From: Phascolarctos cinereus
Lineage: Eukaryota; Chordata; Mammalia; Diprotodontia; Phascolarctidae
NCBI RefSeq assembly: GCF_002099425.1
Contig: NW_018344164.1
Span: 496,001-560,000 of the forward strand
Reading direction: 5' to 3'
DNA: 64,000 bases
Shown here: positions 33,332 through 44,075 of the stretch, one piece after another
Numbering within the stretch: position 1 is the first letter of the stretch
Layout of the letters: every line of letters begins with the position of its first letter
Translations under genes and position numbers: made by a program
Notes under the pieces: model-generated
Told to the model about the DNA's origin: nothing
Databases searched by the model: none
The model's input: only the letters and a program-made list of their open reading frames with translations

Positions 33332-34744
33332 TAAATTTCTTCTCGTCAACCGCTCAGCCACAAGTGTCTTATTCTATCCCAGTGACAAACCTGATCTACC
33401 AGGCCTCAGGCAGACCTAGACCAGAATAAATGTAAAGCAACAGGTTTTAAAAACAGATTGAAAGAAAGAAGCGGTTATAGGCTTAAAGAGGCAAAAAGCT
33501 GGACAGATGCACAGAGGAGAGAAACTTCAGCAAGAAACAGGAAGGGTCAGGACTAAAAAGACCTGAATCTGAAAAGAACAAGCTGATGAACAATTAAACA
33601 GAAACCCACTAAAAATCATACTTTCTCATTTTTTTAAATAGGTAAAAGTGTCAACCTAATAAGTAATTAAGAGGATGTCCATGGAAGTTGATACATCACA
33701 GACAAAATGACCTTTCCCCTGCCTAGGATCAGGAATCTCGTGTAATGAGGTTTCCAAGGAACTAGGTAGCTGATTCAGACAACTTTGTAAGAAGCAAGGC
33801 TAGTGTGAAATGTAGTTGAAGTGAGGGGGGGAAGGAAATGATCAAAGGCACAGACAAGAATTTAAGGGTGGAGAAAGGTTTTCAAGCTGAGGACTAGGCA
33901 AGCCAACCCTCTGAAGATTTCTTTCAGCCATGAGTAAAATATTTATGGAGAGCTTTGAATCTTAAAAATTTACAATGGAGAGGTGAGCGAGCAGCCACAG
34001 CAGTCACCCAGCAAACATTTTTTGAAGTTGTACTTTCTTATAGTCCAGAAACTGGCTCAATATTAAAATTGTAAAACATTACTGCTGACCTTCTGGTTAT
34101 TCCGTTAATGAAAGACTCTTTAAAATAATAATAAAAAAAAGTTTGTAGATGATCTGTAAAATCTAGATTGTAAAGCACCTTCCATCTCTTCACCTCTGGC
34201 ATCTTTGTGTCTCTAGTGGAATTCTCTTGCTGCTCAGTCCTCTGGCTATTCTTGTCTTCTGTCCTTTTCTTACACGTTTTCAAAAATCTTGTATTTTCTA
34301 TGGTGCCTCCTGGCTTCCTTATATGTGAACTGCCATCATGAAATGGTCGTGTCTCCTACCCAGAGGCCAAGATTCCAAACAAGGGTCACTGACAAACTAT
34401 TTTCGAGTTGGTCATCTCCTCATCGCCTCCTCCTACAAGAAGGTGGCCTTTCTACTCAGCTGAAATTGATTGCCATTTTTAAAAAAAATAGTATGGACCT
34501 CATCACAAATGCAAAAAACAACATGTCAGTACTCTGGCTTTGAGGTAGAGCCAACATTTCAGCCCTTCAGAGACTGTTCTGTAGAATAAATGAAGAGCAA
34601 AGTTTCCCCCCAAAGGAATGGCTAATCAGCATCCAGTGTCGGCTTTTTTTGTGCCAGGAAAATTCACAGAGAAAAGTCAGCGATGGAGCCCCTCCACACC
34701 TGGGTGTGCCACAGTCCATGGCTGGGACTTCAGAGAAGTGAAGA
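33332..34744. other. Intergenic, nothing recognised
   Basis: Several 80-codon ORFs of random composition; no nameable repeat. Confidence 0.45.
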
Positions 34745-34925
34745 AGTGGAGCTGGAGGAACCTCAGGGTCAGAGGCATCTAGTCCCATCTCCTTATTTTT
34801 ACGGGCGAGGATGAAGGCCATAACATGTGCCCATGGTCATAGAGGCAATAAGTATCAGAGGCAGGATCTGAACCTGGATCTTTGCACTCCAAAACCAGCG
34901 TTCTTTCCACTGCATCATGCTGTCT
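34745..34925 (-). mobile_element. THER1/MIR-type CORE-SINE
   Basis: GAGGCATCTAGTCCCATCTC, then CAGGATCTGAACCTGGATCT. Confidence 0.65.
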
Positions 34926-35054
34926 CCCCCTCCCCCCAAAAAAATGTGGCTCATATTGGGGATACAAAGGGAACTTGACAGAATAATTAAACTAATCCTT
35001 CTACATAAAAAGTATTAAACCTTTCTTACAGGAACATTTAAATTTTATTTTTGT

Positions 35055-35500
35055 TTTGTTTGTTTTTAATATGGCATGTTCAAGAGCATAAACAAAGGGA
35101 TGGCAAAGAAAGATAGGGCAAGGATATAACTAGATCACAATTGCCATGGAGACAAGAGTACAATCAGGTCTCTGGGATTGGTCAGAGGTAGAAAGGAATA
35201 GACAAATCAGTCTGAGCTTCCCTTAGACCTTTCACACCAGGGTTTTATGATTCTGTTGAGAACAGAACTGGCACAGTCCTACCCAAGAGCTAAAGGATGC
35301 TGGTATGTCATAGGCGGGAGGAGGTTAGGGGAAGGAGTAATGTCTCACTCTAGCCCTGCTGATTGGTTTTCTTATACAAATCAAAGGCAGGGAATTGGCG
35401 ATTGTGAAGTTAGAATAGATGGAAATTCCTAGCATGGGAGAGGTTCCAGGTACAGAAGATTACAGAAAAGGGAAAAGGATGCTAGGTCCAGTGTGCTAAA
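35055..35500. repeat. Unnamed repeat family, copy 2
   Basis: CACAATTGCCATGGAGACAA, then GATTGGTTTTCTTATACAAA and GGCAGGGAATTGGCGATTG, align in order with the copy at 12 kb. Confidence 0.4.
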
Positions 35501-35589
35501 AGAATGAGTAGGCCTGAAGAAAACAGAGGTCTTTTCAGATTATCATAAATTGCTGAGACACAATATTTAATTTAATAATAAGAATTAAT

Positions 35590-35885
35590 TTAATAATAAA
35601 TGTTCACCTTTATTATGCATCTCAAATGAGATAATCTATGTAAAGTGCTTTGGATGAAGGGCTGGACAGGGAGCCAGGAAGGGCTGGTACTGAATTGTCC
35701 CTCAGATACTTCTAGCTTTGGGAACCTAGAAAAGTTCCTTCAGCTCTTCAGGTCTCTGTTTCCTCAGCTGAGGAGGATGCTTGGATCTTATGACCTCCAA
35801 GATTCCTTCCAGCTTTGCATCTATGACCTCATGGAACTTCAAGCCCTCTATAAATGCTAGATATCATTATTATTATCATTAATGA
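35590..35885 (+). mobile_element. MIR split by a THER1-type SINE
   Basis: The MIR tail (CTATGTAAAGTGCTTT, resuming CTCTATAAATGCTAGA at about 35,845) encloses 35,650-35,835, which has CTTGGATCTTATGACCTCCA. Confidence 0.55.
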
Positions 35886-35904
35886 TATGCAGGACACTGT
35901 GCAA

Positions 35905-36085
35905 GTTGATCGAGACAGGGAAAGAGCCTGGACTTGGGATTTCACTGGTGTTGGGAACTCCCAGGGAAGGAAACTCTCTCTATTAATGTATGTCAGCATC
36001 TTCTCAGCATCCTATAGTCTCAGAGTTTTGCCTAGAGCCCCCGGGAGTTAAGTGACTTGTCCAAGTTTATATAGCCAGGATATTT
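35905..36085 (-). mobile_element. CORE-SINE
   Basis: GGGAGTTAAGTGACTTGTCC, preceded by the CTATAGTCTCAGAGTTTTGC block typical of one marsupial variant. Confidence 0.6.
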
Positions 36086-36194
36086 AAGTAGAGGGGCAAA
36101 TACCTTGACACAGGCCTAGTTAAGAATGATGTGTTCCCAAAAGGTGGAAAAAATAAATGAACATAGGAGAAGCATAATAACTGCCCAAAGGGTC

Positions 36195-36275
36195 ATCACA
36201 TTGAATGCTAGAGTTGGAAGGAACTTTAAATATTGTCTGATCCAATACTCCCTTTGGTAACAGAATGAGATAAAA
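36195..36275 (-). mobile_element. THER1-type fragment
   Basis: GCTAGAGTTGGAAGGAACTT. Confidence 0.55.
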
Positions 36276-37404
36276 ATCAATATAAATGTAAGGTTCCTCA
36301 ACACATAAAAACGAGAACTAGGAATGGTGATAGCTGAGATCTTTGAGGCGCTTTAAGGTTTGCAAACTGTTCTATTTACATCTCATCTCATTTAATCTAC
36401 CTCTGGGGCCCAGCACAGCTGGCCTAATCTGTCTTTCTGAACAAAAATCCTTCAGTAGCGTGACAGCTCACAAGTCCCCTCCATCCTCTAAGTCTTCCTC
36501 CTTCAAGGTAAACATTCTCCATTCCTTAAGCTGATCTCCAAGCCCTTCTCTATCTTGAATTTTTTTTTGAATGGAGGTCAAGAGCAAAAAGTCTGGAGAG
36601 GGAAGAGGAGAATCATAAGAGGAGAAACAAAGCTAACTGCGCTTTTAAGGGATTCCAAGAAAAAGGATGAAGAGTCTGAGGGTAGCAAAAGGGCGCAAAT
36701 GATAGAACAGGTCATTTTTGTCCATGTCTGTGAAACACACAGACTCAGCAGAATGAAGACATGCCCAGTGTCTCCATCACTTAGAGGAGCCTGTCTTATG
36801 TTGAGATGTGGCCTTGCGGGGAGCAGGGGTCCCAGCTGGAGGAAACATTACATTATTGTTAACGCAACATGCTACTAGGGTGTTTATACAAGATTGCCCT
36901 GCTTTTCCCACGTGTGAAATAGAGATTAACATGTTGTGAAAACTCTTTGAGGTAGTTCAAAGAATAATGAGCAAAAAATAATTGGAAGCATTTTTTTTAA
37001 AAATACTAAGTGCTAGATAAACAATAAATAATAATTACTTCTAAAAATGGAAATGTCAATTACTCTGGCAAGCTCCTTTGATTAGATTACAACCCAATTA
37101 TTTATAAATAACAGTTAATGAGACCCCTCATTAAAATTTCTAATTTCCTGCTGGCTAAGTCTTTACCAAGTCAAAATTATTGGTAAATCTGGATAACTAT
37201 TGCTGAGATTGCCCTAAATGTCATTCAGCTCAGGCTGAATCAGTTCCATTTCCTTTTAGGGACGGGGGACCTGAGTCACCGAAGGACACAATATTACAAC
37301 AGTGAGAAGAGGCACAGCTAAGCAAGGAAGTGGTCAACATCCTCTTCTCAGGCCCCAGAAAAGTTTAAAGATATCCCAGGCCATAGGCCTCTTACCTGGC
37401 ACTT
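36276..37404. other. Intergenic, nothing recognised
   Basis: A 107-codon plus ORF at 36,555 resembles no protein. 36,410-36,550 may be an old L2/MIR remnant. Confidence 0.4.
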
Positions 37405-37550
37405 CAAACTCTGACACAGATGTGCTTACTAACTGTAGACCTCGGGCAAGGTATCTCCCTGGAACTCAGTTTCCTCATCTGTAAAGTGAAGGGATTGTAC
37501 TAGGTGGTCTCCAACGTCCCTTCCAGCTGTGGGATCTGTGATTGAGATAA
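37405..37550 (+). mobile_element. MIR/THER1-type CORE-SINE
   Basis: CTCAGTTTCCTCATCTGTAA, then CTAGGTGGTCTCCAACGTCC. Confidence 0.7.
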
Positions 37551-37929
37551 AAGACAGATAACTGTCATCGTGTCATCGCTCTAAATCAGCTAAAGGAAAA
37601 TACATACACAGAGTAGAACCTGATTCTCCTTCCTAGCTCACAAAGATACTCTTCCATCTGTGGTGGATGGGAAAATCCCAGGGGCCTCTGACTCTCTGAG
37701 TCTAAGAAAGGTCATTCTAGGCATGGAAAATGGGCCTGGGGGAGAAGCTCTGGCGGCTGGCTAGAGCCGCAACAGAGACCAGAGCCACCTGGCCACTCCA
37801 GCCTCGGCCCTTTCCTCTTCACCCCCTCCTTGATCATGCCAATGAAGTTAGCATGCTCACTGCGTTTGTTTTCTACAGGGGACCCTATTGCTTTTGCCCT
37901 GGAAAGCAGGTAAAGTTTGTTTTGAGGAC

Positions 37930-38225
37930 TTCAGCACTCTTGGTAATCTCATCAGCTCCCATGGATTTAATTATCACCCTTGCACAGACGACTCCCAGAT
38001 CTGAATGTCCAGCCTCAATCTCTCCCTTGTGCTTCGGTACACCCAGGCTATTTCTGCCTGGATATCCTAAAGGCTTCTCAAACTCAGCATGCCCAAAACA
38101 GAACTCAGCCTTCACCCCAAACACATTCCTCTTTCAAACTCTGCTATTTCTTTCGACAGTAAGAATATGTGCACTTATAAAAAGTATTTTAAGGTGTCAC
38201 TCATGCGCCCCTGAATGTTGCACAT
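37930..38225 (+). mobile_element. L2 LINE internal fragment
   Basis: GCACAGACGACTCCCAGATC, CTTCTCAAACTCAGCATGCC and AAAACAGAACTCAGCC are L2 sequence. The overlapping 165-codon ORF at 37,730 runs into it. Confidence 0.75.
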
Positions 38226-38334
38226 AGGGAGCTGCAAACTTTCCATGCCTCTAGACCCAGCTTTAGATAAGTTACTAACTAAATAATATTATTGAAGGAG
38301 GAATATTACAGATTAATAAGTAGAGATAATGTTA

Positions 38335-38475
38335 ATCACTAGCCTTTACATGATGCTTTAAGGCTTGCAAAGCACTTTACAAATTGTCTCATTTGATCCT
38401 TCCAATGACCCTGGGAGAGATTAAGTAACTTATCCAGGGTCACACAGCTAATAAGTATGTGAGGAAGGCTTAGAC
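38335..38475 (-). mobile_element. MIR-type CORE-SINE
   Basis: CTTGCAAAGCACTTTACAAA, then CAGGGTCACACAGCTAATAA. Confidence 0.75.
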
Positions 38476-39039
38476 AGTAAAGTTGAGTCAGCATCACAAA
38501 GTAACTGAGACCCGTGAAGGAAGAAGGGAGTGAGAGGGAGGGAAGGCAGTGTAAGATGGAAAAAAAATTGTACCAACAAGACAGCAAAATGAGAGGTCTG
38601 ATTGGTTCGTGACAGCAGGCAGAGCACGTGCCTGGATCCTACCGCTACTTATCCTCAATATCCTCTTTAGAGTATATGGTTATAAATCTCTTCCCAGCAG
38701 CCCCTAGCATCTCACCTTGGGCAGCAGAGCTGATCTCTACTCATCCAAGGCTAAAATTTAAGGGTCTGGTTTGGTATTGACAGTTTTAACAGCATAATAC
38801 AAAGGGAGTAATTATACAACAAAGGGGTTTCAGAAGACAACACTTCTCTGAAGGGTTACAGCTATTTTCATGCTGGTTGACCCACTTGGCCTCTCAAAAC
38901 ACCTATTGCTCCTTATTAACACTTCTAGGGAGTAACTTTGGGCCTTTTCACTTTGGGTTATAAGGTCAAAGTCTGGTTGACAGTGGAATGTAAACTGATA
39001 AACCACGGAGGCTCACAGCCCCTGGCACACAGGGTCAAC
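38476..39039. other. Intergenic, nothing recognised
   Basis: No gene or clear repeat. Confidence 0.45.
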
Positions 39040-39215
39040 AACTTCAGAGTTGGAAAGAGCCTTAGAAACACCTCTTTGTTTGTTTAATTAGATAAAGAAA
39101 CTGGGCCTCCCAGAGTGTAACTTACCCAAAGCCACACAGGTAATAAATAAGAGCTGGAATTTGGACTCCGATCCTCTAACCCTAGATACAATGCGCTTTT
39201 CATTACATCCAGGGC
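39040..39215 (-). mobile_element. THER1-type CORE-SINE
   Basis: CTTCAGAGTTGGAAAGAGCC, then CAAAGCCACACAGGTAATAA. Confidence 0.65.
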
Positions 39216-39501
39216 TGTGAGTGGATGCTAAATTTTCAGTAGGAGCATTTATTCACACTCTAGAAATAAGCAAGCACTACAAATAAGGACTTGATGCTAT
39301 GAATCGGGCCTTAATTTACTGTTTTGTTAACCGTCTGGCCTTAACACAGAAAATATTAATAATTCAGGTTAAATTTAAAAGTGTATCAAGCGTGAGGATA
39401 AACTGAGATAACATTGGTAAAGTGCTACTTATTACTACTAATCCTTAAGCCTCGAACAGAAAGCCCGTGTCATTCACAAAGGACTACGATTTCTAAGTTG
39501 T

Positions 39502-39517
39502 CCGCCAGGTGGCGCTC
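39502..39517 (+). promoter_or_regulatory. Candidate CTCF site
   Basis: CCGCCAGGTGGCGCTC matches the CTCF core (AGGTGGCGC with the upstream CC pair). It lies outside any recognised repeat, about 3.3 kb beyond the OXSM stop. Motif evidence only. Confidence 0.5.
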
Positions 39518-39744
39518 CCCTTGAGCCTTTGGTCCCCTCGATTCCTCTCTGGCTCACACCTGAAGGGACCTAGCTCTCACCATGAGGAGAAGAAGGCCCC
39601 CTTGTCTGAGTTTTAAAAGGCACAATGAATGAGGTGTCTGATATTTCCACCTCCCCTGGTTCCACGATTCCACATTTCCACAATCCCCACTCACCTGATG
39701 TCCTCTGAGCTTCGACTCATAAATTTCCTTAAAGATCTCTGCTT

Positions 39745-40480
39745 TCTCTACAACTCACCAGGAGCCATCACGGGTTTAGTTAGAATAGGCCATGCCAAAT
39801 TAACCTCATTTTTTAAAAATTAAGATCACTCAGGGACAACTAGGTGGTGCAGTGGATAGAGCACGGGCCCTGAAGTCAGAAGGACCTGAGTTCAAAGCCA
39901 GCCTCAGACCAAACATTTGGTACTAGCTGTATGACCCTGGGCAAGTCACAACCCCAATTGCCTAAAAATAATGAAAAAAAAATTAAAAATTAAGATCACT
40001 AAATCAAGACATACTATAGACCATAATGTATCTTGATTTTGACAAGATAAAAAGTGATTGTCTTGCATGATCACGTGGGGAACAAGAAAGAGAGATATGA
40101 GCGGGTTGGTAGTATGGCTAGAAGAATTAGAACCCAGTTGATCAACTTTACTTAAAGAGTATTAATTAATGCATCAATGTCATTCTGGAGCAAAATCTAA
40201 AGTGAAGTCCTAAAGGGTTGGATACTTGACCCCTCCCTGCATTTTTGACCAATGATTTAAAAGAAGGTATAGGACACGGGCATTCAGATCTTGTAGACAA
40301 CACACAGAATTGAGAGATAGCTGCAGAGCCAAATGTCAAAACCAAAACACAAAGAGATTTTGACAGGTTAGATCCAGGATTATATTTAACACAATTAAAT
40401 TTAAGGTCCTCCATTTAGTTTGAAATTTTAATTGCACAAGTGCAGAAATGAGGGAAACCTACCCTAACAGAAATATATAT
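39745..40480 (+). mobile_element. CR1/L3 LINE ORF2 fragment split by WSINE1
   Basis: GGCCATGCCAAATTAACCTC before the SINE; GATCAACTTTACTTAAAGAG, TGACCAATGATTTAAAAGAA and GATTTTGACAGGTTAGATCC after it follow CR1/L3 RT order. Confidence 0.65.
39831..39984 (+). mobile_element. WSINE1-type SINE with perfect 16-bp target duplication
   Basis: AAAAATTAAGATCACT occurs identically at 39,815-39,830 and 39,985-40,000. It interrupts a CR1/L3 copy. Confidence 0.96.
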
Positions 40481-40679
40481 CACACAAACCTGGAGTTTTA
40501 GCTGACTGCAGCTTTGGCACGAGTCAGCTTTGTGAAGTAGCTGTTGAAAATCAAACCAACCAACCCTAATGCAATCTTTGGCTACCTTAATGAATATACG
40601 GCAAAGGAGGGTAGACAAGCCAGTCTTGCTGAAGCAGAAAAGCGCCATGAGGGAGAGGCAGGGGGCAGCATATGCCAGG

Positions 40680-41010
40680 CAAGGCTATCTTGACCACCAT
40701 CTCCCCTCAGCCCCTGATGGAGGCAGCCCAGGACCCCGAAGCCAAGAGTCTTGGGATAGCAATGCTTCCATCTCAGTGCCCTCAGCCACCATCTTGTACC
40801 AAGACACAGCCTGGCCACTGCTCCTGCACAGCCACTGAAGACCCAGAAAAGAGAGTTCTTGTCACCAAAGTCCTTGGAACTGTCAGATGGTTCAACATCA
40901 GGAACTGAGATTATTTTTATCAGTGAGTTACGTGAAAGAAGAGCAATTAGCATCTACTTTGTTGCTGCACCCTAAAGACCATTCTTCTACCTTGCAGCTG
41001 AAATTTTCTT
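40680..41010 (+). pseudogene. Y-box protein (YBX-like) processed pseudogene, N-terminal part
   Basis: The frame reads LMEAAQDPEAKSLG, then TATEDPEKRVLVTKVLGTVRWFNIRN. This aligns with the Ala/Pro-rich leader and the first strand of the cold-shock domain of YBX3/YBX1 (canonical [21 protein letters not shown]). Immediately after RWFNIRN the frame is broken by a stop, and later sequence is decayed. It has no introns, no downstream cold-shock domain and no C-terminal domain, and it is followed directly by an L2 tail. This is a dead retrocopy. The parent is most likely YBX3, but this is not certain. Confidence 0.6.
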
Positions 41011-41026
41011 TAGCTATTTCCCACAT

Positions 41027-41135
41027 TAGAATGTGAGCTCCCTGGGAACAGGAATTATCTTACTTTTCTGTTTTTATCTTCAGTACCTTGCATACAATTA
41101 GCACTTAATAAAGGCTTCATTCATTTTTTCACTCA
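41027..41135 (+). mobile_element. L2 LINE 3' tail
   Basis: AGAATGTGAGCTCCCTGGGA, then AGCACTTAATAAAGGCTTCA. Confidence 0.75.
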
Positions 41136-41159
41136 AGTAAGTGTCCAGATTGAGTGAAG

Positions 41160-41615
41160 TTTAGTCCTACTGTACTGTGCACTAGCCAAAAGAGATCTGG
41201 AGTATGGCATTCAGTTCCACATGGCACATTTTTGAGGGATATTAAAAAACTAGTGTGTCCCAAAGAAGCCAGCATGGTTGTTTCTGGTAATGGAATTATA
41301 AAGAGAAGTTGAAAAATGTTTAGCCTAGAAAAAAACTCAAGAATAAGGTAGCACTCTTTAATTTTTTTTGGACTATTATATGAGAAAGAGCTGAGATTTA
41401 TTCTGAGGGCCTCAGAAGACAGAACTCAGATCAATGAATGAAAGTTGCATGGATGGAGATTTCAGCTTGATAGAAGGAAAATAATATGAGCTTATATTGC
41501 AACAAGTTCCACAGCCCTGCAGCTAGGTGTTCAAGCAGACACTACATGACCATGAATCAGAGGGTTGTTCAAGGGTGTCTTGAACGAGATACCTCTAAGA
41601 TGATTTTATTACAAT
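41160..41615 (+). mobile_element. CR1/L3 LINE fragment (end of ORF2)
   Basis: GTCCTACTGTACTGTGCACT, AGATCTGGAGTATGGCATTC and TTTAGCCTAGAAAAAAACTC keep the CR1/L3 order. Confidence 0.7.
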
Positions 41616-41619
41616 CCTC

Positions 41620-41745
41620 CAAAAGAATGTAAACTCCATAAAGTCAGAGACTGCCTCATTTTGGCTTTGAATTCCTAGCCTAGCATCATGTCTGGCATAT
41701 AGTAAGCACTTAATACTTACTGAATGGATGAGTGAATCCTTGTGC
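41620..41745 (+). mobile_element. L2 LINE 3' tail
   Basis: AGAATGTAAACTCCATAAAG, then GCATATAGTAAGCACTTAAT. Confidence 0.75.
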
Positions 41746-41849
41746 AATCCCAACTTTTCCAGGAACAATCCCTAAAATTTCTCTTTATCTTCAGTCCTTA
41801 GCCCCTTCCACATTTCTAGGACTAATATTACTTGTCTAGTCTCAACTAA

Positions 41850-41990
41850 GAGAGGTAGCTTGGCGCAGTGAATAAAGCACCAACTGCTGGCAGGAAGACC
41901 CCGGTTTAAGGCCTGCCCAAGCCACATACTATGTCACATTAGGCATTTAACCTTTCCATGTTCCAGGTAACTCTGAGATTCTAAGTGGAA
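41850..41990 (+). mobile_element. Degraded CORE-SINE
   Basis: AGCTTGGCGCAGTGAATAAA, then CACATTAGGCATTTAACC. Confidence 0.5.
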
Positions 41991-42165
41991 GAATGATTGG
42001 TGAGATACATTAAATGGGAGTTCCCTACACTACAGAACTCACAGGTCCAGATTTTTTTTTTAAATCCTACTATAGCCTCTAAAACTGCCTCCATAATGAT
42101 TGAACTTTTAGAAGGAAAATGATATGTCAACTTCATGTCATTAAAGGTCCCCAATTTCAAATAAA

Positions 42166-42797
42166 TTTATTTTGGATTATCTACAACTTTAGCATCTTCG
42201 GATGCTTGAAACAAATTAGAAAATGTTTTAACCAATTAAAAAAAAACCATGAACTGCCACTTAAGCAAATTCTCTCAACAATGGTATAAATAATATTTAA
42301 TTCTCCAAGAAAACACATTATGAAGTAGCTCCCAAGGGATTTAAATGGCCACACCATTATGTTTAATTTGATGTCATCTTTCCAGGAGCAAATTTAGGAT
42401 TAAAGACCCCATTGTTAATGTCATGGAGAACATACGATAGCTGTGGAAGAATAAAGAAAATCTGAGGAGATCAAGACAGTTATCTTTAAATACTGACACA
42501 GCCAGTCTGTGGGAAAGGAGTGAGTCTTATGCTGGGGGCTCCAGAAGATAGAATTAAGGTCAATAGGTAGAAGTTTCATGGATGCAGATTTCAGCTCAAA
42601 GTAAGGAAAATTAAGATGGAAGATGAAATATAAAAAGGTATCTGTAGGTGTTTGAAATGTGGTACCAGAAAGTCCCCAAATCAGAAACATCAAGGACAGA
42701 CTCCACATGTTTATCCACATATGTATATTATTTCTTTATCCAATTGGTCATCATTGGCACCATGCATCAGTGTCCACATACAAACAAAATACACATA
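42166..42797 (-). other. OXSM: Presumed OXSM 3'UTR
   Basis: No coding potential follows the OXSM stop. On the minus strand an AATAAA lies at about 42,166-42,171, and ATTAAA variants lie near 42,296 and 42,363; any of these could end the transcript. A CR1/L3 fragment (about 42,505-42,625) sits inside this interval. The 3' end is not proven. Confidence 0.35.
42505..42625 (+). mobile_element. CR1/L3 LINE fragment in the presumed OXSM 3'UTR
   Basis: GAAGATAGAATTAAGGTCAA, then GATTTCAGCTCAAAGTAAGG, parallel the piece at 41.43 kb. Antisense to OXSM. Confidence 0.5.
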
Positions 42798-43200
42798 CTA
42801 CATGCTAGAAATACAGAGGGTTGCATTCGTCCCACCAAAGCCAAAGGAGTTGGTCAATCCGATGCGTCTACTTCCTGTCTTCCACTCCTGGGCTGTCAGT
42901 GGGACATAATTGAGGTCAAACTCAGGCTCCAAGCAGTCCAAGTTGAGGGTGGGTGGCAGTGTTCTATGGTAACATGCCAGGGCAGTAAAAGCAGCTTCCG
43001 CTGCTCCGGCTGCTCCTAACAAATGGCCCGTTGCTCCCTTGGTGGAGGACACTGCAAGGGAACGAGCGTGCTCTTTAAAGAGTTGTTTGATGGCCTTGTT
43101 TTCAGCAGCATCTCCTAGAGGTGTGGAAGTCGCGTGTGCGTTGACATAGGACACTTCTTCCAGAGCGATGCCTGCATCTTTGATTGCAGCAGCCATACAT
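42798..43200 (-). CDS. OXSM: OXSM coding exon 3: C-terminal KS domain
   Basis: This is the last coding exon. Acceptor CATCAG at 43,201-43,206 is followed by A, which completes an Arg codon (AG|A) from exon 2, and the frame continues [10 protein letters not shown]. The two catalytic histidines of the KS fold are present: the first in [11 protein letters not shown] (about residue 350) and the second in [13 protein letters not shown] (about residue 387). The C-terminal glycine-rich [12 protein letters not shown] motif and the stop at 42,798-42,800 close the domain where human OXSM ends. The frame is open throughout and every core KS motif is intact, so this half of the gene shows no sign of decay. 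The intron between exons 2 and 3 is 43,201-44,847. Confidence 0.96.
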
Positions 43201-43439
43201 CTGATGAAGTTAAGAAAGACATTTCATTTGGTAAATTATCAAGAATATACAAAATGTGCATCTATATCAGATGGTGATGAAAATGATACTCTCCTTTAGT
43301 AATCTCTTTAAAGAAGATAAATTTGGGTTAGAAACTTTAGGATACATGGCAAGATTCCCTCATACTGATTTACTAACATCTTCCTATACATATACCCAGA
43401 CAATCAGATTTAACAATCCTTAACAAAATATAAGTGGCA

Positions 43440-43795
43440 AGTACCACAGGAGACAGAGAGCTGCCTTTGGGGCCAGACAGGCTTCAGGTCATGTGTCCAG
43501 CTCAGACAGCTACATGAATCTGGGCAAGTCACTTAATCTCCAGTCCGCCAGGCAGCTCTAAGACTGTGAGTTGAAATGTATTTCCTTATTTGCACTGGTG
43601 GAGGAAATTTATAGACCAAGAATTCCTTTTTCACCTATGAAATTAAAGTTCAAAATATATACATATCATATGTGTATATATAATACATATGACTTTAAGC
43701 AAATTACTTAACTTTTCCTAATCTATAAAATGAAGGGACTGTACTTAATAACCCCTGACGTCCTCTCCAGTTCCATGAAACTATGTTCTAACTAA
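43440..43795 (+). mobile_element. Two CORE-SINE fragments in OXSM intron 2
   Basis: 43,440-43,590 (GAATCTGGGCAAGTCACTTA) and 43,690-43,795 (CTAATCTATAAAATGAAGGG), separated by a TA-rich tract. Confidence 0.65.
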
Positions 43796-43861
43796 ATTGA
43801 ATTTGTGTTCTTTCCTGGGAAAAAGTCCATGGTCTCAGGTCTACCAGAAAGGGAGAGTAGG

Positions 43862-43922
43862 GAGGGAATAAGTGTTCTGTAGTGTCTATGATGTGCCAGG
43901 CACTGCGCTCGGCGCTGCGCAG
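43862..43922 (-). mobile_element. L2 LINE 3' tail
   Basis: TATGATGTGCCAGGCACTGC. Confidence 0.6.
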
Positions 43923-43934
43923 AGCATGCCATCT

Positions 43935-44075
43935 TTGCCCTTATCCAGGTCATTGACAAAATCATCAAAAGCAAGTCAAGCTTGAGCATAGATCTCTAGG
44001 GTACTCCACTGGGGACTTCCTGTCCCACTCACACTGAACTATTAACAATTACTCTGAAACCGGGGGGGGGGCACA
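43935..44075 (-). mobile_element. CR1/L3 LINE fragment in OXSM intron 2
   Basis: TTATCCAGGTCATTGACAAA and GGGTACTCCACTGGGGACTT match a CR1/L3 stretch. Confidence 0.6.

Noticed and set aside
37730-38227. 165-codon plus-strand ORF
   Set aside because: Its second half is L2 LINE DNA; no domain or conserved motif.
42648-43019. 123-codon plus-strand ORF over OXSM exon 3
   Set aside because: Antisense shadow of the OXSM coding exon.
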